A stretch of DNA of 54,724 bases from an uncultured Porphyromonas sp. (GTDB lineage Bacteria; Bacteroidota; Bacteroidia; Bacteroidales; Porphyromonadaceae), in the NCBI GenBank assembly GCA_900538385.1, contig UWSO01000014.1:1-54724 (forward strand). The letters are read 5' to 3'. Below the pieces are notes generated by a model. It was not told the DNA's origin. It worked only from the letters and a program-made list of their open reading frames with translations, and did no database searches. The translations under genes were made by a program, and so were the position numbers. Positions 15,654 through 26,511 of the stretch are shown one piece after another; within the stretch, counting starts at the first letter, position 1, and every line of letters starts with the position of its first letter.

Positions 15654-15923
15654 ATGACAATCAAACCATTGGCAGATCGCGTGCTGATCAAGCCCGCTAC
15701 TGCAGAGGAGAAGACACAAGGTGGTATCATCATCCCAGACTCAGCAAAGGAGAAGCCCCTCAAGGGCGAGGTACTCGCTGTGGGCAAGGGTACGAAAGAT
15801 GAGGCAATGGTCCTCAAGGTGGGGGACAAGGTGCTATACGGAAAGTATGCCGGCACGGAGATAGAGATCGAGGGCGAGAAGCTCATGATCATGAAGCAGA
15901 GCGACGTACTCGCTACGCTCTAG
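15654..15923 (+). CDS. groES: Co-chaperonin GroES
   Basis: An 89-residue 10-kDa co-chaperonin that caps the GroEL cage. The N-terminus MTIKPLADRVLIKPA, the mobile loop EEKTQGGIIIPDSAKEKP and the KVGDKVLYGKYAGTEI core are all typical. Length is normal. It is followed by groEL after 51 nt, the usual bicistronic order. Confidence 0.98.
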   Translation: MTIKPLADRVLIKPATAEEKTQGGIIIPDSAKEKPLKGEVLAVGKGTKDEAMVLKVGDKVLYGKYAGTEIEIEGEKLMIMKQSDVLATL

Positions 15924-15974
15924 TCCACTCCGTCTTATCCTAATCAAGAATCAAGTAAATAGACAGATACAATT

Positions 15975-17609
<1,635 letters not shown>

Positions 17610-17693
17610 TCCCCCTACGAGTCTATTCGATAAGCTCTAGACACAAAGTTCTAGACACTGCGCGCTAGCTCTAGCTGTCTAGCAGCAACAAAT

Positions 17694-17740
17694 AAGAGAA
17701 GAGCCCTACGTATCCATATGATACGTAGGGCTCTTCTCTT
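17694..17740. terminator. Strong, probably bidirectional terminator between groEL and yraN
   Basis: A perfect 21-bp stem (17694-17714 with 17720-17740) with a 5-nt loop sits between the convergent groEL and yraN genes. A T-rich tract follows on the plus strand, and a shorter one on the minus strand. Confidence 0.9.
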
Positions 17741-17779
17741 TACTTTTTGGATTCTGTAAATCTTACGAATAGTCCGCTG

Positions 17780-18190
17780 TTAGGGCTGAATGGAACCGTG
17801 GGGAAGTGCCTCCTGGAGGGCGATCTCCTCGGCGGAGAAGTAACCCTTGTGGTACTTCATTTCAAAAACATCGCTCGCAGGGCAGTAGAGTGCCTCGACG
17901 ACATCGTAGCGTATCGGCAGATCGATGTGCAGCCGCTGTGCATAGCGCATACCACCGAGCATCATCTGATGTGCTTTCGCCACATTGATGGCGTCTAGTG
18001 GTGTCGTAGCGGTGTACTCCATACGGCTCTTCACCTCGACGATCAGTAGGTGCCGCCCGTCAGATGCTATGATGTCGATCTCGCAAAGCGGGTCACGCCA
18101 GTTGATCTCAAGGATACGTATTCCTCGAGAGAGGAGGTAACGCTGAGCGGCCTTTTCGCCAGCGGCACCAAGCTCATTAGCGAGAGCCAT
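17780..18190 (-). CDS. yraN: YraN family protein (UPF0102), endonuclease-like fold
   Basis: A 136-residue protein of the YraN/UPF0102 family, which has a restriction-endonuclease-like fold. The signature G..GE..A..YL (residues about 8-20), EIDIIASDG and the VEVKSR motif (the E-x-K of PD-(D/E)XK folds) are visible. Its cellular role is not established. It is the third gene of an operon after glsA and glsB (10-nt gap). Confidence 0.9.
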   Translation of the reverse strand: MALANELGAAGEKAAQRYLLSRGIRILEINWRDPLCEIDIIASDGRHLLIVEVKSRMEYTATTPLDAINVAKAHQMMLGGMRYAQRLHIDLPIRYDVVEALYCPASDVFEMKYHKGYFSAEEIALQEALPHGSIQP

Positions 18191-18200
18191 AAGACAGAGC

Positions 18201-19154
18201 TTAAGCCTTACGGGTGTGCTGGTAGGTGTCTATGTGACGTTCTTTCTTCTCGGGGATAATGTCCGCAATAGGGGTCAGTAGTCCTGTCTCCTCGACATCT
18301 CCGAACTCGTCATTGATCGCAGTGCCAAAGATGCGGATCTTCGGGGTGAGTGCCATGTAAGCATTAAAGAGCGGGGGGATGTTGATATTGTGCTTGCGCA
18401 CCTCCGCCTTGAGCGTGCGGTAGTCGCTCTTGAGGTCGTTCTTGACAAAAAGACGATCTATCTCCTCAGGATCTATGTCCACCTCGACCGGGGTCATCGG
18501 AACCACCAGCTGATCTTTGTCTCCGAAGTAGATCTCCATAAACTTCAGGATCAAGTTGCGACAGTACTTATTGTAAGTCTTGTACATGGTCACCTTGCCA
18601 AAGAAGTACTTGATCTCAGGATAGATCACCGTCAAGGCTCCGAGCCCGTCCCACAGATTGTCGAGCGTATAGATGGAGGACATAAGCCCCGCCCGTGTCG
18701 TCTGAAACTCGTGGCTGACGAATGATCGTCCCAGCTCGATCGTATAGGGGAGGTAGTCGCGAACGAACTCCTCGCTGAAGCTAAACATGTGCGACGTTGC
18801 CAGTGCGTCCGTCTGCTCCTGATGACGTAGCACCGCTTCGCCGAGGATGTATCGGTAGCCACCCATGATCTTCTCGAGCTCAGGGTTCCAGACGATGAGC
18901 TGTACATAGCCATCGTCCATCAGATCATACTTATCTACATCGCACTCTAGCCCCGTGCCGCCACCGCCAGCACGAAAGCTCTCCTCGCGCAGACGTCCCA
19001 CCTCACGCATCGTGTGTGGTGCTTGCGCAGCTCGAAAGGCGTAGATCTCGTTATTACTCTTATTGGTCTTACGGACGAAGAGCTTTGGTGTCAGCTCCTG
19101 TCGGATCAATTGCCGATCTATCGGCGCTATGATGGGTTGCTCTGTAGCACTCAT
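18201..19154 (-). CDS. glsB: GlsB-like N-acyltransferase (glycine/serine-glycine lipid synthesis)
   Basis: A 317-residue GNAT/OlsB-type acyltransferase. The pattern EVGRLREESFRAGGGGTGLECDVDKYD, followed by YRYILGE and ELGRSFVSHEFQ, is typical of the Bacteroidetes proteins that acylate glycine on nitrogen to make the first intermediate of glycine lipids. It overlaps the end of the O-acyltransferase gene by 4 nt (ATGA), matching the two-gene gls pair known in Bacteroides. The symbol is by family and synteny; the exact amino-acid substrate is inferred. Confidence 0.8.
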   Translation of the reverse strand: MSATEQPIIAPIDRQLIRQELTPKLFVRKTNKSNNEIYAFRAAQAPHTMREVGRLREESFRAGGGGTGLECDVDKYDLMDDGYVQLIVWNPELEKIMGGYRYILGEAVLRHQEQTDALATSHMFSFSEEFVRDYLPYTIELGRSFVSHEFQTTRAGLMSSIYTLDNLWDGLGALTVIYPEIKYFFGKVTMYKTYNKYCRNLILKFMEIYFGDKDQLVVPMTPVEVDIDPEEIDRLFVKNDLKSDYRTLKAEVRKHNINIPPLFNAYMALTPKIRIFGTAINDEFGDVEETGLLTPIADIIPEKKERHIDTYQHTRKA

Positions 19155-19990
19155 TTGGATAGTTGGTCTTTCAATTGGTATACTTGCTGCCTGATGAGCT
19201 CTACCTGCTGTGGTAAGTCGCTAGGCTTGATGTCTCTGAGCGTTTCGTAAGGGATCGGATCTCCGACCACTACGGTAAAGGAGCTACCCTGTGCCGCAAA
19301 CATTTCATGTGGTAGCAATGCCGTGCCTATGTTAAAGCGTATGCCGAGCGCTTTCCTCAGCTGCTCTATACGGTAAAACTTCATCGAGTTGCGCCCGTGG
19401 AAGAAGAGCGGCACGATGGGACGCTCAAACTGTCTTGCTTGCTTGATAAAGCTGGGTCGCCAGAGCGGGTCCTGTATCTGCCCTTTAATAAGGCGTGAGC
19501 AGAGTCCTGCGGGGAAGGTGATCACGGGCAGGTCGCTCTCCAGCGCTTCGTGCATCTTCTGAATAGAGGTTCGCGCCTGCGCTCCATACTTATTGACTGG
19601 TACGAAGATATTGGCAAGCGGCTTGAGGTTGAGCAGGAGATCGTTGACGATGTAGCGGATATCAGAGTGATAGTGACTAGCTATGAGGTGAGTCAGACAG
19701 ATCCCGTCTAGCCCTCCCAGCGGGTGATTGCTGATAAAGAGTGCGCGAGGATCTGCGGGCAGGTGCTCGGCACCGATGAGCGTCAGGTCAATGCGAAACT
19801 CCTGGATTAGGGCATCCATAAAGTCTACCCCCTCAAGGTGCCCGTAGCGACGTAGCACATCGTTGATCTCACGCTGGTGGATCAACCGAGCCACGCCACT
19901 AGTCACGAAGGCCGGTAATGGCTTCTTGCGTCGTCGATTGAGGATAGCTGCTATGTCGACCTGCTGTGGATGAAAGCTCTCTTCAGGCAT
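19151..19990 (-). CDS. glsA: GlsA-like O-acyltransferase (PlsC-type)
   Basis: A protein of about 279 residues with a lysophospholipid-acyltransferase-like fold. The catalytic pattern appears as SNHPLGGLDG (HX4D with the His of NHPLGGLD), followed by FPAGLCSR and RPIVPLFFHG. With GlsB it should complete diacylated glycine or serine-glycine lipids. The frame opens at 20035, but a -7 element at 20018-20011 places transcription start near 20005, so the start must be 19999 or, more likely, 19990 (MPEESFHPQQ). First gene of glsA-glsB-yraN. Confidence 0.8.
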   Translation of the reverse strand: MPEESFHPQQVDIAAILNRRRKKPLPAFVTSGVARLIHQREINDVLRRYGHLEGVDFMDALIQEFRIDLTLIGAEHLPADPRALFISNHPLGGLDGICLTHLIASHYHSDIRYIVNDLLLNLKPLANIFVPVNKYGAQARTSIQKMHEALESDLPVITFPAGLCSRLIKGQIQDPLWRPSFIKQARQFERPIVPLFFHGRNSMKFYRIEQLRKALGIRFNIGTALLPHEMFAAQGSSFTVVVGDPIPYETLRDIKPSDLPQQVELIRQQVYQLKDQLSK

Positions 19991-20010
19991 AGGTTGCATG
20001 TGATTTGTTG

Positions 20011-20018
20011 CAAATGTA
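20011..20018 (-). promoter_or_regulatory. -7 element of the glsA-glsB-yraN operon
   Basis: TACATTTG on the minus strand (20018 to 20011). It lies inside the longest glsA frame and so decides the start. The -33 box is not clear. Confidence 0.55.
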
Positions 20019-20284
20019 CGATTTATAGCGCACATAGCGATTACAATAATGCTACAACGCAGGGCGAATGGAGCAAATCCTTACTTTGGACTGTAACTTT
20101 CTTGGCAATTCCCAGACTTTTCTGATTTTCTCTCGACGAAATGGGATTTACAAGTTAGAAATTAGAGGAATAGAGATGAGAAGTTAGATGGCATATCGTT
20201 ACACATCAGTACGTTGAGCAGACTTGTTATGAGATTTGCGAAGTCTAGGTGGTGTGACCTTAGAGCTAGGACGAATCGTTTCTG

Positions 20285-20292
20285 TATCTTTG
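20285..20292 (+). promoter_or_regulatory. -7 element of the ABC importer/cobalamin operon
   Basis: TATCTTTG lies 24 bp before the ATG at 20316, within the longer open frame, so it supports that start. No good -33 TTG is seen. Upstream, 20036-20284 holds a TTAGAAATTAGAGG heptamer tract (20154-20190) and nothing else recognised. Confidence 0.55.
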
Positions 20293-20315
20293 CAGTGCAA
20301 CAGATCGATAAGAAG

Positions 20316-21476
20316 ATGGATACATTACGCTGTGTGAGATATTTGCTGAGCTGCTTGGCGCTCTCCTTGCTGCTGATCTCTTGTGGCAAGGGACACTCTG
20401 ACCAGGGAACTACGGAGAACGCAGAGGTCGATAGCACTGCCATGATACGCTATGCCGAGGGACTACAGATCGAGCATGCGGGTGCGGTGACGCTGGTCAC
20501 CATTTCAGATCCTACGCATGACAGTAGCGAAGTGTATCGCTACGCTTTGGTGCCTCGTGAGCAAGCACAGGAGCTGGCAGCTGAGGTGCCTGAGGGCTTT
20601 ACCATGATAGAGACTCCAGTGCGTCGAGTTATTGTGATGACGACGCTACAGCTCTCTAACTTTATCAAGCTCGATGCGGTGGATCGGGTCGTGGGTATGC
20701 CGAGTACGCGCTTCCTTTTCAACGAAGAGATGCAGTCACGACTGGCTTCGGGTGAGGCTAAGCGAATCGGCATCGAGGGCAACTTCGACAGTGAGCTGAT
20801 TATGACACTGCAACCAGACATCATCTTGGTGAGTCCCTTCAAGCGGGGTGGCTATGATGTGATCAAGCAGCTGGATATACCGCTGATAACCTTCCTAGGG
20901 TACAAGGAGACTTCGCCTCTGGGGCAGGCTGAGTGGATTAAGTTTACGGCGCTCCTGCTGGGCATGGAGGAGCATGCGGAGACGCTCTTTACCAACATAG
21001 AGCAGCGCTACCACGAGCTACAAGCATTAATCACGGACGACCTGACACGCCCGAAGGTGCTTAGCGGCGAGCTGCACGGTGGCAACTGGTATGTGGTAGG
21101 TGGCGCTAGCTATTTGGCTCACCTCTTTGAGGATGCTGGCGCGGACTACTTTATGGCAGACGATAAGGAGTCGGGAGGCTTCTACGTTGACTTTGAGACA
21201 GTCTATGCTCAGGCAGCCGATGCGGACTACTGGCGCATTGCGAATAGCTACGACGGAGCCTTCTCCTACGACGTGCTGGGCAAGACGGATGCTCGCTACC
21301 GAGACTTCAAAGCTTATCGGGACAAGCGGGTACTGTACTGCAATCTACGGGAGAGACCTTTCTACGAGCTTTCACCGGTAGAGCCTGAGGTGGTCTTGGC
21401 GGATCTGATTCACGCCTTTCACCCGCAGCTGTTACCAGACCACGAGCCGGTCTTTTATTCCATATTAACCCGCTAA
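20316..21476 (+). CDS. Periplasmic substrate-binding lipoprotein of a corrinoid/heme-type ABC importer
   Basis: A 386-residue lipoprotein (lipobox LISC) of the BtuF/FhuD-type class III binding proteins. Landmarks are RVIVMTTLQLSNFIKLDAVDRVVGMPS, the G.EGN.DSELIM.L.PDIIL block and a long inter-lobe helix region. First gene of a run with permease, ATPase, CbiJ-CbiD and CbiA, so the ligand is probably a corrinoid or its precursor. Heme or an iron chelate is an alternative, as in the related iht/htr systems of P. gingivalis. The permease begins 9 nt after the stop. Confidence 0.82.
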   Translation: MDTLRCVRYLLSCLALSLLLISCGKGHSDQGTTENAEVDSTAMIRYAEGLQIEHAGAVTLVTISDPTHDSSEVYRYALVPREQAQELAAEVPEGFTMIETPVRRVIVMTTLQLSNFIKLDAVDRVVGMPSTRFLFNEEMQSRLASGEAKRIGIEGNFDSELIMTLQPDIILVSPFKRGGYDVIKQLDIPLITFLGYKETSPLGQAEWIKFTALLLGMEEHAETLFTNIEQRYHELQALITDDLTRPKVLSGELHGGNWYVVGGASYLAHLFEDAGADYFMADDKESGGFYVDFETVYAQAADADYWRIANSYDGAFSYDVLGKTDARYRDFKAYRDKRVLYCNLRERPFYELSPVEPEVVLADLIHAFHPQLLPDHEPVFYSILTR

Positions 21477-21485
21477 GGGGGAGCT

Positions 21486-22520
21486 ATGCGACGTCCAGTT
21501 ATAGCCTTTACAGTTATAGCACTTCTCATCGTAGTGTTTTTCGTACTCAACTTGTCGCTGGGGACGATCGCTATCCCCTTTGATGAGGTGGTGCGCATAC
21601 TCTTCGGGCGTGATGGTGAGGGTAATGAGATATGGCGCAACATTATCTGGAAGAGTCGCTACCCGCAGACGATTACAGCGCTGGTGGCGGGTGCGGGGCT
21701 GTCGATCAGTGGTCTGCAGATGCAGACGGTCTTTCGCAATCCGCTGGCGGGTCCTTCGGAGCTAGGTATTAGTTCGGGAGCTAGCCTAGGCGTGGCGACC
21801 TTTATCCTGCTCTCGGGGAGCATTAGCCAGAAGGCGCTCGTGCGGATGGGCTTCGTGGGGGAGATGGCGGTCTCTGTGGCAGCACTCCTCGGGGCGCTCC
21901 TCGTGATGTCGATCATCATGACGATGGCGCAGCGCGTCCGTGGCAATGTGGTGCTACTGATCATGGGTGTGATGATCGGCTACATAGCGAATGCGATCAT
22001 CGGCGTGTTGAAGTTCTTTAGCAACGATGAGGATGTGCGTAGCTATGTCATCTGGGGCTTGGGGAGCTTTGCTAAGGTGAGTGGCGATCAGGTAACCACC
22101 TTTGTCGTCATCATGCTGGTGCTGATACCGCTCTCCTTCTTGCTGATCAAAGTACTGAACCTGATGCTCCTCGGGGAGAACTACGCCCGCAGCCTCGGGT
22201 TGAACTACGGACGGGCGCGCCATCTGGTCATCTTTTCAGCCTGTCTCCTGACCGCTATTGTGACCGCATACTGTGGCCCGATCGTCTTCATCGGACTGGC
22301 GGTGCCGCATCTCTGTCGCACCATCTTTGCCACCTCCAATCACATCATACTGGTACCTGCAGTGACGCTCGTCGGGGCACTCCTAGCACTCTGCTGCAAC
22401 CTAATCGCCCGCATGCCAGGCATGGAGGGCGCGCTACCGATCAACTCGGTGACGGCGCTCATCGGTGCTCCGATTGTGATCTGGGTACTATTTGACAAAC
22501 GACGTAGAGAGCAACTATAA
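21486..22520 (+). CDS. FecCD/BtuC-type ABC transporter permease
   Basis: A 344-residue inner-membrane protein with about ten hydrophobic helices. The FecCD family marks are LSISGLQMQTVFRNPLAGPSELGISSGA, GPIVFIGLAVPHLCR and the final GALPINSVTALIGAPIVIWVLF. It forms the channel of the importer with the binding protein upstream and the ATPase downstream. The gap to the next start is 4 nt. Confidence 0.93.
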   Translation: MRRPVIAFTVIALLIVVFFVLNLSLGTIAIPFDEVVRILFGRDGEGNEIWRNIIWKSRYPQTITALVAGAGLSISGLQMQTVFRNPLAGPSELGISSGASLGVATFILLSGSISQKALVRMGFVGEMAVSVAALLGALLVMSIIMTMAQRVRGNVVLLIMGVMIGYIANAIIGVLKFFSNDEDVRSYVIWGLGSFAKVSGDQVTTFVVIMLVLIPLSFLLIKVLNLMLLGENYARSLGLNYGRARHLVIFSACLLTAIVTAYCGPIVFIGLAVPHLCRTIFATSNHIILVPAVTLVGALLALCCNLIARMPGMEGALPINSVTALIGAPIVIWVLFDKRRREQL

Positions 22521-22524
22521 TCGT

Positions 22525-23322
22525 ATGACTAGCCACGCAACGATAGAGCTTTGTGACCTATCGATAGGGTATCACCAGATGAAGCATACTCGTGTCGTAG
22601 CGAGCCAGCTCAATGCCACCATCTGGTCGGGACAGCTCACTTGCCTCATCGGGTCAAATGGTGTGGGCAAGTCGACGCTGCTCAGGACGATCGCCGCTTT
22701 TCAGCCGAAGTTGGGCGGTGCGCTACTGGTCGAAGGCAAGGAGATACAGCAATACAGTGCCAAAGAGCTGGCGCGCCGTATCAGCGTCGTGCTAACGGAG
22801 CGACTGATCATGAGCAATACGACTGCCTACGAGATGATCGCCCTGGGACGTAGTCTCTATACGGGCTTCTGGGGACAGATGGACGAGAGCAACCGTCAGG
22901 CGGTTAACGAGGCGATAGGGTTAGTCGGCATCCAACCACTAGCCAAGCGAATGATCGACTCGCTCAGTGACGGCGAGCGCCAGAAGGTAATGATCGCCAA
23001 GGCATTAGCTCAGGAGACACCCATCATACTACTAGATGAGCCGACCGCCTTCCTGGACTTCCCCTCGAAGGTGGAGATGCTTCAGCTCCTCCTTCGCTTA
23101 TCTCGTGAGACGCACAAGACGATCTTCCTCTCCACGCACGATCTAGAACTGGCTCTCCAGATAGCCGATCAGGTGTGGCTCCTCGATGATGACCACGTGC
23201 TACACATGGGTCCGCCGAGGACGCTCGCCAGTGACGGTACCTTGCCGAGCTACTTCGCAGCAAAGGGGATCGACTTCGACCCCGATACACTACACTTCTC
23301 CATTCACGCCTCAAAGGTATGA
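22525..23322 (+). CDS. ABC transporter ATP-binding protein (BtuD/FecE type)
   Basis: A 265-residue ATPase. Walker A GSNGVGKST, signature SDGERQKVMIAKALAQ, Walker B IILLDEPTAFLD and the H-loop STHD are intact. The frame is open to 22492 inside the permease gene, but ATG at 22525 gives the normal N-terminus. The end overlaps the CbiJ-CbiD gene by 4 nt (ATGA), indicating translational coupling of transport and corrin genes. Confidence 0.93.
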   Translation: MTSHATIELCDLSIGYHQMKHTRVVASQLNATIWSGQLTCLIGSNGVGKSTLLRTIAAFQPKLGGALLVEGKEIQQYSAKELARRISVVLTERLIMSNTTAYEMIALGRSLYTGFWGQMDESNRQAVNEAIGLVGIQPLAKRMIDSLSDGERQKVMIAKALAQETPIILLDEPTAFLDFPSKVEMLQLLLRLSRETHKTIFLSTHDLELALQIADQVWLLDDDHVLHMGPPRTLASDGTLPSYFAAKGIDFDPDTLHFSIHASKV

Positions 23323-25112
23323 TCCTAATCATCGGAGGAACCACAGAAGGGCGCAAAGCGCTTGAGGTATGTGAGGAGGCGGGCAAGCCTTTTTACTACT
23401 CCACACGAGGCGCTTCACAAGAGCTCTCGATGCACCACGGGATACGCCTAGAGGGCGGTATGAATGGTGAGGAGATGGCGCACTTTTGCACGGAGCGGGA
23501 GATCGCACTCATCGTAGATGCGGCGCACCCCTTCGCTATGGGCGTTCACCAGAGCGTAGCCGATTGCATAGCTCGCCTGCGGCTCCCTGTGATACGGTAC
23601 GAGCGCACCTTTCCAGTACTGCCTGCTTCGGTTGTGACGCTAGACTCCTTTGACGCTGCGCTGACGTATCTCCTCGAGCATCACCCCCAGCGACTACTGG
23701 CCCTGACGGGTGTTAACTCAATCGAGCGACTGAGAGCCTACTGGACGAAGCACGAGACCTACCTTCGGGTGATGCCCATCGCAGAGACCGAGGAGCGACT
23801 ACGCCAGAGCAACTTCCCGCCAGAGCGGCTGGTCTACTATGACAAGGAGCAGTGTGACCGAGAACTCTTTGCCACGCTACGACCAGACATGATCCTGCTC
23901 AAGGAGAGTGGCGACACGAGTGGCTTTGCTGCAAAAGTGGAGGAAGCTCTCGCACTCGGCATCACCGTTCTGGTCATCCGAAGACCTCAGATCCCTTATC
24001 CTGCCACCGTTACCGTCGAAGGACCCGTAGGGCTCCGCCGCTCCATAGAGAGATTGCTGGGGAGCGACTTCTTTCCTCAGCGTATCGGTTTGACGACTGG
24101 CACCACCGCCACAGCTGCCGCAACGGCCGCACTGCTCACACTGCTCAACGAAGAGTCTTACAGCGAGGTGACAGTGACCCTCCCTCAGGGTGAGCGGATT
24201 CCTTTTCCCATTCAGCAAGCCGAACTAACAGCGCAAGGCGCTCGAGCGGTTGCCATCAAGGATGCGGGTAGCGACCCCGACGTAACCGACGGTGCAGAGA
24301 TTGTCGCTGACTTGTCGCTCACGCAGGCTCATAGCGGGGTGACCTTCCTCCAGGGCGAAGGGGTAGGGCGCGTTACCCTACCTGGCATCGGGCTAGACAT
24401 CGGTGAGCCTGCCGTCAATCCAGTACCGCGTCAGATGATGCGCCAAGCACTCGGTGCTTTGGTCGACCTCTCCCAAGTAGGCATCGACCTAACCATCTCC
24501 GTCCCCGAGGGGCGCCGGCTCGCTCAGAGCACCTTCAATCCACGGCTAGGCATCCTAGATGGCATCTCCATCCTCGGCACTACAGGGGTCGTACGTCCCT
24601 ATTCGAGCGAGGCCTTTGTTGAGTCGATACGTCGTGAGCTGGAGGTGAGCAAGTCGGTCTACGGCAATCATCTCGTACTCAACTCTGGCGGACGTAGCGA
24701 GCGGTACCTCAAGGGATGCTTCCCCGACCTTCCCGCCAATGCTTTCGTTCAGTATGGCAACTTTATCGGTGAGACGCTTAGCCTCGCCAACGAACTGGGT
24801 TTCCCGCAGATCACCCTCGGCATCATGATCGGCAAAGCGGTCAAACTGGCGGCTGGCGAACTGGACACACATAGCAAGAAGGTGGTGATGGACAAAGCTT
24901 TCATCACCGCTCTTGCTTCTGCCTCTGGAGCGAGCGAAGCACAGAAGCAACAGATCAGCGAGATGACCCTAGCCCGCGAACTGTGGCAGATCTTCCCCGA
25001 CGGCACGCACCCGCTCTACCGAAGCATCATCGATCACTGCTATCAGGTCTGCAAACCCCTCGTTCCCTCAGCTCAGCTGGAGGTACTCCTCATTCCCGAC
25101 TCACAACTTTAG
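23319..25112 (+). CDS. cbiJD: Fused cobalt-precorrin-6A reductase (CbiJ/CobK) and cobalt-precorrin-5B C1-methyltransferase (CbiD)
   Basis: A 597-residue bifunctional protein. Residues 1 to about 245 match CbiJ/CobK (MILIIGGTTEGRKA, IVDAAHPFA, LALTGVNSIERL, KESGDTSGF). From about 255 onward is CbiD (LTTGTTATAAATAALLTLL, IKDAGSDPDVTDGAEI, GVGRVTLPGIGLDIGEPAVNPVPR, ILGTTGVVRPYS, GNFIGETL). Both act in ring contraction and reduction steps of the anaerobic corrin pathway. The usual Cys of the CbiD TTG(T/S)CA motif reads Thr here. No other ring-methylating corrin enzymes lie in this window. Confidence 0.9.
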   Translation: MILIIGGTTEGRKALEVCEEAGKPFYYSTRGASQELSMHHGIRLEGGMNGEEMAHFCTEREIALIVDAAHPFAMGVHQSVADCIARLRLPVIRYERTFPVLPASVVTLDSFDAALTYLLEHHPQRLLALTGVNSIERLRAYWTKHETYLRVMPIAETEERLRQSNFPPERLVYYDKEQCDRELFATLRPDMILLKESGDTSGFAAKVEEALALGITVLVIRRPQIPYPATVTVEGPVGLRRSIERLLGSDFFPQRIGLTTGTTATAAATAALLTLLNEESYSEVTVTLPQGERIPFPIQQAELTAQGARAVAIKDAGSDPDVTDGAEIVADLSLTQAHSGVTFLQGEGVGRVTLPGIGLDIGEPAVNPVPRQMMRQALGALVDLSQVGIDLTISVPEGRRLAQSTFNPRLGILDGISILGTTGVVRPYSSEAFVESIRRELEVSKSVYGNHLVLNSGGRSERYLKGCFPDLPANAFVQYGNFIGETLSLANELGFPQITLGIMIGKAVKLAAGELDTHSKKVVMDKAFITALASASGASEAQKQQISEMTLARELWQIFPDGTHPLYRSIIDHCYQVCKPLVPSAQLEVLLIPDSQL

Positions 25113-25122
25113 TCAATCACTT

Positions 25123-26424
25123 ATGGCATCACTTCCCTCCCTCCTCATAGCAGCACCCCTCTCTGAGAGTGGCAAAAGCACGCTCACCATGGGTCTGCTT
25201 CGTGCTTACACACGCCGTGGTATAGCCACTCAAGCCTTCAAGTGCGGTCCCGATTACGTAGACCCTAAGCTACACAGCGTGGCAACAGGTCGCCCGGCGG
25301 TCAATCTAGACCTCTTTATGTACGGTGCCGAGCGGGTACAGGCGCTCTACCACCATTATAGTCAGGACGCTCAGGCGGTCATCGTGGAGGGTGTGATGGG
25401 TCTCTTCGACGGTTATGATCGGGACAAAGGCTCCGCAGCCGATATTGCTCGGCTCCTAGACCTGCCCGTCGTGCTGGTCGTGACGCCGCGCTCGATGGCT
25501 TACACAGTGGCTCCGCTGCTCTACGGGTTGCAGCACTTTGACCCCCGGATCAAGATAGCGGGAGTCATCTTTAATAAAGTCTCCTCAGAGCGTCATCTGA
25601 CCTATCTCACGCAGGCTGCCACAGATGCGGGCGTGCCAGTACTGGGGTCGCTGCCTCGTGTCGACGACATCGCTATCCCCAGTCGCTACTTAGGACTAGA
25701 CGTTGACGACTTGGCGCAGATAGATCGCTATGCCGATCAGGTGGCTGATCTCCTAGAGCAACATCTAGACATTGACCGCCTCCTAGCTATCTCCTCAGAG
25801 CGAAAGGCGCAGCCCCACGAAGCCTCTTTGCTGCAAAAACACTCTTCGTCAGCCCCTCGTCGCATAGCGGTGGCTCGTGACGACGCCTTCAACTTCCTCT
25901 ATCAAGAGAATGTGCGCCAGCTAGAGCAGTGGGGCGAGGTGACTTATTTCAGTCCGCTCTCTGACAGTTCACTGCCACCGAGTGACTTCGTCTATCTGCC
26001 GGGTGGCTACCCCGAGCTACATCTAGAGCAACTTTCAGCCAATAAGTCAATGCTTGACAGCCTCCGCGAATACATTCGTCGTGGCGGTGCTATGCTTGCC
26101 GAGGGCGGGGGCATGCTCCTCCTCTGCGAGGCGATTGTCGACGAGAAGGGGACCAGCTTTCCGCTCGTGGGTGCGCTACGGCAGACCGCCACGATGCAGC
26201 AGCGCAGGTTAGCGCTTGGCTACCGACAGCTCGAGATAGCAGGTGTGGCGGTGCGTGGACACGAGTTTCACTACTCCCGCATCCTCGATCCGCTCCCCTC
26301 GGTGGCGCAGCAGTACAACGCATGGGGCGATCCCGTGGCGACAGCCTTGTGGCATACGGGTCGCTGCTATGCCACCTACACGCACTTAGCCCTTACCGAT
26401 GAGCTCCTGGCGCAACTGTTGTAG
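25123..26424 (+). CDS. cbiA: Cobyrinate a,c-diamide synthase CbiA with altered glutaminase nucleophile
   Basis: A 433-residue CbiA homologue, normally amidating the a and c side chains of cobyrinate using ATP and glutamine. The N-terminal ATPase domain is intact (LIAAPLSESGKSTLTMGLL, FKCGPDYVDPKLH, VEGVMGLFDG). In the C-terminal class I glutaminase domain (about 245-433) the nucleophile motif, usually AECGG, reads AEGGG with Gly328 at the cysteine position (codon GGC at 26104-26106, one base from TGC). The downstream His (GHEFHYS) is kept. The enzyme may depend on free ammonia, or the change may be a sequencing error. Confidence 0.88.
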   Translation: MASLPSLLIAAPLSESGKSTLTMGLLRAYTRRGIATQAFKCGPDYVDPKLHSVATGRPAVNLDLFMYGAERVQALYHHYSQDAQAVIVEGVMGLFDGYDRDKGSAADIARLLDLPVVLVVTPRSMAYTVAPLLYGLQHFDPRIKIAGVIFNKVSSERHLTYLTQAATDAGVPVLGSLPRVDDIAIPSRYLGLDVDDLAQIDRYADQVADLLEQHLDIDRLLAISSERKAQPHEASLLQKHSSSAPRRIAVARDDAFNFLYQENVRQLEQWGEVTYFSPLSDSSLPPSDFVYLPGGYPELHLEQLSANKSMLDSLREYIRRGGAMLAEGGGMLLLCEAIVDEKGTSFPLVGALRQTATMQQRRLALGYRQLEIAGVAVRGHEFHYSRILDPLPSVAQQYNAWGDPVATALWHTGRCYATYTHLALTDELLAQLL

Positions 26425-26511
26425 CGATTGACCGTTAGCTAGAGGCACTAGTGCCACTAGGAATACTAGTGCTACTAGAAAAAAGCTCTACCCCCTCTCC
26501 TTAACTTTTCG
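26425..26511. other. Intergenic segment with CTAG-rich palindromes
   Basis: GGCACTAGTGCC (12-bp perfect palindrome) and repeated ACTAGTGC/CACTAG words lie at about 26442-26480. No T tract follows, so it is not a clear terminator for the cbiA operon. Confidence 0.3.
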
